Below the pieces are notes generated by a model. The model was not told the DNA's origin. It worked only from the letters and a program-made list of their open reading frames with translations, and did no database searches. 64,000 nt of DNA from Rhizorhabdus histidinilytica (GTDB lineage: Bacteria > Pseudomonadota > Alphaproteobacteria > Sphingomonadales > Sphingomonadaceae). The first letter of the stretch is position 1. Every line of letters begins with the position of its first letter. The DNA lies in the NCBI RefSeq assembly GCF_900167915.1, contig NZ_FUYM01000005.1, positions 62,001-126,000 on the forward strand, in the 5' to 3' direction. Position numbers and translations under genes: made by a program. This document shows, piece by piece, positions 58,519-64,000 of this stretch.

Positions 58519-59215
58519 ACAATTCATCCAGGAAATCCCGCATCGCCCGCCAGCTTCGCCGGTCGGCGTCGGGGCTGTACATCCCCTCGCGCGCGGGGTT
58601 GGTGAAGCCGTGGACGGTGTGGCCATAGGCGTGGACCTGCCAGTCGACCTTGGCCTCGCTCATCTCCTTCGCCAGGCCGAGCACCGTCTCGGGCGGGTCG
58701 AGCGGGTCGTCCCAGCCGTGCAGGACGAGGACCTTGGCGGTGATCGCGGCGTTCGGGAAGGGCGGTGCGTCGTAGAGGCCGTGGAAGCTCGCCACGCCGG
58801 CGACATCGGCGCCCGAGCGGGCGAGGTCGAGCACGCATTTGCCGCCGAAGCAGAAGCCGATCGCCGCGACGCGCGCCGGATCGGCCGGCGCGCCGATCCC
58901 TCGCGCCGCGTCGAGCGCGACCAGCAGCCGTTCCTTGAGCAGGCCGCGATCGGCGTTGAGCCCGTCCATCGCCGCGCGGGCGCCGTCGAAATCGGCCGGC
59001 CAGTGGCCGAGGCCGTAGAGATCGATCGCCACCGCGACATAGCCCAGCTCGGCAAGGCTGCGCGCCTTGCCCTCCTCGAAAGCGGTGCGGCCCATGAAGG
59101 TGCCGGCGATCAGCACGATCGGACGCGGCGCGGCGGAGGCGTCGTCCCAGGCCGCATAGGCCTCGAAGGTGACGCCGCCATGGGCGTAGCGGACGGGCTT
59201 GGTGATGATCGACAT
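58514..59215 (-). CDS. Dienelactone hydrolase family protein
   Basis: This 233-residue alpha/beta hydrolase probably acts on lactones or esters. The nucleophile is Cys in IGFCFGGKCVLDLA, with the acid in LHGWDDPLDPPE and the His in YGHTVHGFTNPAREG, a complete DLH-type triad. ATG 59215 follows a short divergent spacer from gpmA. The gene's stop lies in the terminal repeat of palindromic element copy 2. The natural substrate is unknown. Confidence 0.9.
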   Translation of the reverse strand: MSIITKPVRYAHGGVTFEAYAAWDDASAAPRPIVLIAGTFMGRTAFEEGKARSLAELGYVAVAIDLYGLGHWPADFDGARAAMDGLNADRGLLKERLLVALDAARGIGAPADPARVAAIGFCFGGKCVLDLARSGADVAGVASFHGLYDAPPFPNAAITAKVLVLHGWDDPLDPPETVLGLAKEMSEAKVDWQVHAYGHTVHGFTNPAREGMYSPDADRRSWRAMRDFLDELF

Positions 59216-59343
59216 GCAGATTGTCTCCCACAGCGTTTTTTCGGCGTTTCGCCCTCGTTCCCCGCCATTGCAAGCGTGACAGACGGGCGACCGCCGATTA
59301 AGAGGCGCGCTCCGCCGCTTTTGGTCGCTCTGAAAGGGGAATA

Positions 59344-60030
59344 ATGCCGACGCTCGTCCTGATCCGCCATGGCCAGTCCGCCTGGAATCTGGAAAACCGC
59401 TTCACCGGCTGGTGGGATGTCAACCTGACCGACCAGGGCGTCGCCGAGGCGAAGGCGGCCGGCGAGCTGATGGCCGCCAAGGGCCTCGACTTCGACCAGT
59501 GCTACACCAGCTTCCAGACCCGCGCGATCAAGACGCTCAACATCGCGCTGGAGGCGATGGGCCGGCTGTGGCTGCCGGTTGAGAAGGACTGGCGCCTCAA
59601 CGAGCGGCATTATGGCGGGCTGACCGGCCTCAACAAGGCCGAGACCGCCGCCAAGCATGGCGACGCGCAGGTCAAGATTTGGCGCCGCAGCTTCGACATC
59701 CCGCCGCCGGTGCTCGAACCGGGCGGCGAGTTCGACCTGTCGAAGGACCGCCGCTACGCCGGCATCGCGATCCCGGATACCGAGAGCCTGAAGGATACGA
59801 TCGCGCGCGTCCTTCCCTATTGGGAGGAGCGGATCGCCCCCGACCTGAAGGCCGGCAAGCGGGTGGTGATCTCCGCGCACGGCAATTCGCTGCGCGCGCT
59901 GGTCAAGCATCTGTCGCACATCCCGGACGACGAGATCACCGAGCTGGAGATCCCGACCGGCCAACCGATCGTCTACGAGCTGGCCGACGACCTGACCGCG
60001 CGGGACCGTTATTATCTGTCGGAGCGCTGA
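59344..60030 (+). CDS. gpmA: 2,3-bisphosphoglycerate-dependent phosphoglycerate mutase
   Basis: This 228-residue glycolytic enzyme interconverts 3- and 2-phosphoglycerate through a phosphohistidine. The catalytic His is in [20 protein letters not shown], with [29 protein letters not shown] and the second His in [17 protein letters not shown]. Length and motifs match the GpmA group. AAAGGGGAATA precedes ATG 59344. A palindromic repeat block separates it from purE. Confidence 0.96.
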   Translation: MPTLVLIRHGQSAWNLENRFTGWWDVNLTDQGVAEAKAAGELMAAKGLDFDQCYTSFQTRAIKTLNIALEAMGRLWLPVEKDWRLNERHYGGLTGLNKAETAAKHGDAQVKIWRRSFDIPPPVLEPGGEFDLSKDRRYAGIAIPDTESLKDTIARVLPYWEERIAPDLKAGKRVVISAHGNSLRALVKHLSHIPDDEITELEIPTGQPIVYELADDLTARDRYYLSER

Positions 60031-60036
60031 GTAAAA

Positions 60037-60150
60037 TCCTCCCCTGCCTTTGCAGGGGAGGGGGACCATGCGAAGCATGGTGGAGGGATAGGGTCGCAGA
60101 CCCCTCCACCGCCTGCGGCGGTCCCCCTCCCCAAGCAAGCTTGGGGAGGA
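60037..60150. repeat. Nested palindromic intergenic repeat
   Basis: The block opens with TCCTCCCC and closes with GGGGAGGA. Inside are CTCCCCTGC-CTTT-GCAGGGGAG, CCATGC-GAA-GCATGG, GGTC-GCA-GACC and CCGCC-TGC-GGCGG. This class of repeat is common between sphingomonad genes. It lies in the gpmA-purE gap and could form a transcript 3'-end or 5'-leader structure. Confidence 0.7.
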
Positions 60151-60165
60151 ACCCGGAGGTATCGC

Positions 60166-60654
60166 ATGACTGAAGCACCGCTGATCGGGATCATCATGGG
60201 CAGCCGCTCGGACTGGGAAACGATGTCCCATGCCGCCGCGACGCTCGACGCGCTCGGCGTGCCGCACGAGACGCTGGTCGTCTCCGCGCACCGTACCCCG
60301 GAGCGGCTCTACGACTATGCCCGATCGGCTGCCGGCCGGGGGCTGAAGGTGATCATCGCTGGCGCCGGCGGCGCGGCGCACCTGCCCGGCATGACCGCGT
60401 CGATGACCCGGCTGCCGGTGCTCGGCGTGCCGGTCGAATCCAAGGCGCTCAAGGGCATGGACAGCCTGTTGTCGATCGTCCAGATGCCCGGCGGCATTCC
60501 GGTCGGCACGCTCGCGATCGGCAAGCCCGGCGCGATCAACGCAGCGCTGCTCGGCGCCGCGATCCTCGCCACCCATGACGAGGCGCTCGCCGGCCGGCTC
60601 GACGCCTGGCGCGCGCGCCAGACCGCCGACGTCGCGGTCGAGCCGTTCGACTGA
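60166..60654 (+). CDS. purE: N5-carboxyaminoimidazole ribonucleotide mutase
   Basis: This 162-residue class I PurE moves the carboxyl group of N5-CAIR to C4 in purine synthesis. Characteristic motifs are [41 protein letters not shown] and [20 protein letters not shown] with [20 protein letters not shown] lies upstream of the ATG. The purK gene starts 2 nt after its stop, giving the standard purEK operon. Confidence 0.97.
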   Translation: MTEAPLIGIIMGSRSDWETMSHAAATLDALGVPHETLVVSAHRTPERLYDYARSAAGRGLKVIIAGAGGAAHLPGMTASMTRLPVLGVPVESKALKGMDSLLSIVQMPGGIPVGTLAIGKPGAINAALLGAAILATHDEALAGRLDAWRARQTADVAVEPFD

Positions 60655-60656
60655 CC

Positions 60657-61724
60657 ATGGCGGCGATGATCCAGCCCGGCTCGACGATCGGCATCATCGG
60701 CGGCGGCCAGCTCGGCCGGATGCTCGCCATCGCGGCGGCGCAACTCGGCTATCGCACCGCGATCTACGCGCCCGAGACGAGCGGTCCGGCCGCCGACGTG
60801 TCGTCGCGCTGGGTGCGCGGCGACTATGACGATCTCGACGCGCTGCACGCCTTCGCCCAGAGCGTCGACGTCATCACCTATGAGTTCGAGAATATTCCGG
60901 TCGCTCCGCTGGAGGCGCTGCGGGTGCCGCTGGCGCCGCACCCCCGCGCACTGGCGACCGCGCAGGACCGTGCGACCGAGAAGGCCTTCGTCCAGGCGAT
61001 CGGCGGGCGCCCTGCCCCCTGGGCGGTGGTCAACGGCCGCGAGGACCTCGACGCCGCAGTCGCGCAGATCGGTGCGCCGGCGATCCTCAAGACGCGCCGC
61101 TTCGGCTATGACGGCAAGGGCCAGGCCCGGCTCAAGGACGCCGCCGACGCCGACGAGGCCTGGGCTTCGATCGCCTGGGAACCGGCGGTGCTCGAAGGCT
61201 TCGTCCGCTTCGAACGCGAGTTCTCGATCCTGATCGTGCGCGGCGCGGATGGGACGACGCTGACCTGGGACCCGGTGCTCAACGTCCATGAGGACGGCAT
61301 CCTCGCTCTGTCGACGGTCCCGGTCGCGCTGCCCGAGGCGACCGTCGCCGCCGCCAAGGCGCTCGCCGCGAAGATCGTCGCCGAGCTCGACTATGTCGGG
61401 GTGCTGGCGATCGAATATTTCGATACGGCCGAGGGCCCCGTGTTCAACGAGATGGCGCCGCGCGTCCACAACAGCGGCCACTGGACGATCGAGGGCGCGG
61501 TCACCTCACAGTTCGAAAACCATATCCGCGCGATCTGCGGCCTGCCGCTCGGCTCGACCGCCCTGGCGGCGCCGCGCGTCGAGATGCGCAACCTGATCGG
61601 CAGCCAGGCCGGTGACTGGGACCTGATCCTGTCCGACCCCGCCGCACATCTCCACCTCTATGGCAAGGGCCAGGCGCGCCCGGGCCGCAAGATGGGCCAT
61701 GTGACCAAGCTGTTCTTCGACTGA
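60657..61724 (+). CDS. purK: N5-carboxyaminoimidazole ribonucleotide synthase
   Basis: This 355-residue ATP-grasp enzyme carboxylates AIR to N5-CAIR for PurE. It shows GSTIGIIGGGQLGRMLAIAA at the N-terminus, YEFENIPVAPLEAL, AILKTRRFGYDGKGQARL and FNEMAPRVHNSGHWTIEGA. Length and order are normal. It starts 2 nt after purE, so the two are coupled. The following 156 bases up to the SDR gene hold no recognised feature. Confidence 0.96.
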   Translation: MAAMIQPGSTIGIIGGGQLGRMLAIAAAQLGYRTAIYAPETSGPAADVSSRWVRGDYDDLDALHAFAQSVDVITYEFENIPVAPLEALRVPLAPHPRALATAQDRATEKAFVQAIGGRPAPWAVVNGREDLDAAVAQIGAPAILKTRRFGYDGKGQARLKDAADADEAWASIAWEPAVLEGFVRFEREFSILIVRGADGTTLTWDPVLNVHEDGILALSTVPVALPEATVAAAKALAAKIVAELDYVGVLAIEYFDTAEGPVFNEMAPRVHNSGHWTIEGAVTSQFENHIRAICGLPLGSTALAAPRVEMRNLIGSQAGDWDLILSDPAAHLHLYGKGQARPGRKMGHVTKLFFD

Positions 61725-61880
61725 GGTCCCGTCACCTCTGCAGCACCAGTTCCGCGTCGAGGAGGTCGACGCCGCCATCCGTGATCTGAGATCAATTCTG
61801 CTGTGCGGGCATGTGGTCTAATCATCAATGGCGGGTTCGCCTAACTTGCTCACCGAACATCGGAACGGGAGCTTTCGACC

Positions 61881-62666
61881 ATGGATCTGCAACTCACGGG
61901 CAAGACCGCCCTCGTCACCGGCTCTACCGCCGGCATCGGCCTCGCGATCGCCGAGCGGCTGGCCGCCGAGGGTGCCGAGGTGACTATTTCCGGCCGCGAC
62001 CAGGCCAAGCTCGATGCGGCGGCGGAGCAAGTCGGCAAGGCCGGACGCGTCCGCGCGGTACTGGCCGATGCCGCGACCGCGCAGGGCGCCGCGACACTGA
62101 TCGAGGCGGCGCCGGCGGTCGACATCCTCGTCAACAATCTCGGCATCTACGAAGCCAAGCCCTTCGCCGAGATCAGCGACGAGGACTGGCATCGCTTCTT
62201 CGATGTGAACGTGATGAGCGGGGTCCGCCTCGCCCGGCACCATTTCCCCGCCATGCTGGCGCGCAACTGGGGGCGGATCATCTTCATCGCCAGCGAAAGC
62301 GGGCTGATGACGCCGGGCGAGATGATCCACTACGGCATGACCAAGACCGCCCAGCTCGCGGTCGCGCGCGGCCTGGCCGAGCAGACGCGGGGCAGCGGGG
62401 TCACTGTGAATTCGGTTCTGCCGGGGCCGACCCGGTCGGAGGGGATCACCGGCTTCATCCAGTCGGTGGTCGGCAACAAGGACGCCCCGGAAGCCGAGCG
62501 CGAGGCCGAGTTCTTCGACAGATTCCGGCCGTCGTCGCTGATCAAGCGCCTGATCGAGGCGGAGGAGGTCGCGGCGATGGTCGCCTTCCTCGCCAGCCCG
62601 CTGGCGGCGGTCACCAACGGCGCCGCGATCCGCGTCGAAGGTGGGCTGGTCCCGACGATCGCCTGA
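61881..62666 (+). CDS. Short-chain dehydrogenase/reductase
   Basis: This 261-residue NAD(P)-dependent oxidoreductase has the cofactor motif TGSTAGIG, NNLGIYE, Ser in FIASESGLMTPGE and the Tyr-Lys pair in HYGMTKTAQLAVA. The C-terminal segment FFDRFRPSSLIKRLIEAEEV is typical of a 3-oxoacyl-reductase-like branch. Substrate cannot be told from sequence. GGGAGC precedes ATG 61881. It is a single gene, with no terminator seen. Confidence 0.92.
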   Translation: MDLQLTGKTALVTGSTAGIGLAIAERLAAEGAEVTISGRDQAKLDAAAEQVGKAGRVRAVLADAATAQGAATLIEAAPAVDILVNNLGIYEAKPFAEISDEDWHRFFDVNVMSGVRLARHHFPAMLARNWGRIIFIASESGLMTPGEMIHYGMTKTAQLAVARGLAEQTRGSGVTVNSVLPGPTRSEGITGFIQSVVGNKDAPEAEREAEFFDRFRPSSLIKRLIEAEEVAAMVAFLASPLAAVTNGAAIRVEGGLVPTIA

Positions 62667-62732
62667 TCGTCGGTCGTCACCGAGCGGAGCCGCTCGCCTG
62701 CCCTGCAAGGTCGATGCCGTCGGGACGGGCTC

Positions 62733-63029
62733 TCAGCCCCGCCGCGTCCCCGTCATCTCGGCCTTGCCGAAGGCGCCCATGGTGACGGTGCCGGTCAGCC
62801 GGTCGCCCTCGATCACCGCCTTGCCGACCAGGGTCATCGGCATCGGTTTCCTGGTGGGCATCTTCCAGACCAGCCGGTCGCCTTCGATCCGGCCGTCGAC
62901 CACCGGCAGCTCGCCGATCTCGGCGACATTGCTGCCGGTGAAGCGGTCGCCGTCGCGGACGATGGTGAACACCGACGCCTGCTCGCCAAACGGCGCGCGG
63001 GTCACGCAATCCCAGACCTCGGTGCTCAC
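62733..63029 (-). CDS. Small beta-rich protein coupled to the M16 peptidase gene
   Basis: 98 residues predicted as consecutive beta strands (VFTIVRDGDRFTGSNVAEIG, RLVWKMPTRKPMPMTLVGKA, GTVTMGAFGKAEM), possibly a small barrel. No signal peptide is seen. The GTG start at 63029 overlaps the stop of the M16 gene by 4 nt, so the two are co-translated. No family is recognised beyond its strand-rich character. Confidence 0.7.
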   Translation of the reverse strand: MSTEVWDCVTRAPFGEQASVFTIVRDGDRFTGSNVAEIGELPVVDGRIEGDRLVWKMPTRKPMPMTLVGKAVIEGDRLTGTVTMGAFGKAEMTGTRRG

Positions 63030-64000
63030 TGGCCGACGACCATGCGCTCGACCGGCAGGCCGATCTCCTTGAGCTGCGGCTCGACCTTGGCCGCGTCGCC
63101 GACGACGACCCAGATCAGGCTGTCGGGGCGGATCGCGGCGCGGGCGGCCTCGTCCATCTGGGCGGCGGTCAACGCGCGGAAGCGGCCCGGCAGCTTCTCG
63201 TAATAATCGTCGGGCCGCTGCAGCGTGTCCATCTGGACGAGCGCGCCGAGCAGGTCGCTCGACGTCTCGAACGATCCCGGCAGCGAGCGGATCTGGCCGT
63301 TGATGGTGCGCTCGCGCTCCTCGGCGTCGACGCCCTTGGTGGTCAGGAACTCCTTCATGTCGGCCAGCGCCGCCTTGATAGAATCGCCGGTCCGGTCGGT
63401 CTGGACCGGGGCGACGACGTAGAGCGGCATGGTCTCGCGCAGGGTCTGCGCCTGGCTGAAAGCGCCATAGGCCCAGCCCTTGCTCTCGCGCAGGTCCATG
63501 TTGAGCCGCGACAGGAAGCTCCCGCCGATCACCTCGTTCGCCGCGATCAGGGCCAACGGATCGTCGACGCCCTTGGTGGGCAGCAGCTGCCCGGCCATGA
63601 TGTAGCTCTGCGGGCTCTGCGGCCGGTCGATCAGGACGATGCGGGCGGGACGCGCCATGCGGTCCATCCGGAACAGCTTCTCGCCCTTCGCCACGGCCGG
63701 CTTGGCCCAGCTGCCGAAGCGCGCCTCGAGCAGCGGCTTCAGCTCATCGAGCGTGATGTCGCCGGTGACGAAGATCCTGGCGTTGTCGGGCCGGATCCAT
63801 GTCTGATGGAAGGCGACGAGGTCGGCGCGGGTGACGGCCTTCACGCCCTCCGCGGTGCCGCTGCCCGACAGTGGCACGCCATAGGGGTGGAGATTGCCGT
63901 AGAGCAGGGTCGGCAGCACCCGGCGGGCGATGCCGCGCGGCTGCGAATTCTCCGACGCGATGCCGGCAAGGATCTGGCTGCGCAGCCGCTCGATCTCGGC
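63026..64000 (-). CDS. M16-family zinc metallopeptidase, C-terminal part (5' end beyond the window)
   Basis: The frame is open from the right edge to the stop at 63026, about 324 residues. The visible part matches the C-terminal half of M16 peptidases: LPTLLYGNLHPYGVPLSG, VTRADLVAFHQTWIRPDNAR, IFVTGDITLDELKPLL and the R-Y-type segment SRLNMDLRESKGWAYGAFS. The catalytic HxxEH motif must lie upstream, outside the window. Such proteins are often periplasmic or membrane-bound in sphingomonads. It is coupled to the small beta-rich protein gene. Confidence 0.88.
   Translation of the reverse strand, partial: AEIERLRSQILAGIASENSQPRGIARRVLPTLLYGNLHPYGVPLSGSGTAEGVKAVTRADLVAFHQTWIRPDNARIFVTGDITLDELKPLLEARFGSWAKPAVAKGEKLFRMDRMARPARIVLIDRPQSPQSYIMAGQLLPTKGVDDPLALIAANEVIGGSFLSRLNMDLRESKGWAYGAFSQAQTLRETMPLYVVAPVQTDRTGDSIKAALADMKEFLTTKGVDAEERERTINGQIRSLPGSFETSSDLLGALVQMDTLQRPDDYYEKLPGRFRALTAAQMDEAARAAIRPDSLIWVVVGDAAKVEPQLKEIGLPVERMVVGQ

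Overview
The window is a GC-rich chromosomal segment from an alphaproteobacterium, almost certainly a member of the Sphingomonadales (Sphingomonas/Rhizorhabdus-like). The signs are many TonB-dependent receptors with sphingomonad-style signal peptides, a FUSC/DUF1656/HlyD/NodT efflux set, DUF2093 next to xseA, frequent ATGA start/stop overlaps, and small palindromic intergenic repeats with GTCATCC...GGATGAC cores. No rRNA, tRNA, insertion sequence, phage or CRISPR array was recognised. LAYOUT. 1-7680 (minus strand) is a two-partner secretion operon: TpsB transporter, a 1531-residue Gly-rich TpsA exoprotein, and a secreted TPR protein running off the left edge. 7824-10033 is a cobalamin riboswitch followed by btuB. 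10085-13071 holds an orphan FixJ-type response regulator and a cheY-cheB-small-ORF operon whose CheB has lost its catalytic histidine. 13068-16308 is a glycosyltransferase with two Gfo/Idh/MocA oxidoreductases in an overlapping operon. 16490-22011 contains a membrane-tethered LuxR-type regulator, radC, lepA and a CsgG/SH3-like exported protein. 22207-24700 is a nitric-oxide module: two NsrR-like operators, group III truncated haemoglobin, DUF1971 protein, flavohaemoglobin and a small membrane protein. 25375-30005 is a complete four-gene efflux operon, facing a Na+/H+ antiporter. 31824-35802 is an oxidative-stress cluster: Fe-SOD, 1-Cys peroxiredoxin, LysR regulator and ferritin-like protein. 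36134-43338 contains metB behind a structured leader, DUF488, thiE, an HhH protein, purD, xseA, DUF2093 and an M23 peptidase. 43650-52118 contains a large TonB-dependent receptor followed by three TPR proteins: an Asp/Asn-hydroxylase-like enzyme, a putative 2OG-Fe(II) oxygenase and a sulfotransferase. 52191-64000 holds bfr, bfd, a BioC-like methyltransferase, a nitronate monooxygenase, ppc, a dienelactone hydrolase, gpmA, purEK, an SDR and a partial M16 peptidase. MOST UNUSUAL POINTS. (1) Two inverted copies of a 280-300 bp multi-hairpin palindromic element (43339-43639 and 58240-58518) differ by compensatory substitutions in their stems. (2) The receptor plus three TPR modifying enzymes look like an uncharacterised uptake or protein-modification system. 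(3) CheB carries Arg instead of the catalytic His. (4) A pseudoknot-capable leader precedes metB. (5) Fur-box-like motifs link bfr, bfd, the peroxiredoxin/LysR region and the metB upstream region. All calls come from reading the sequence; no database search was run.
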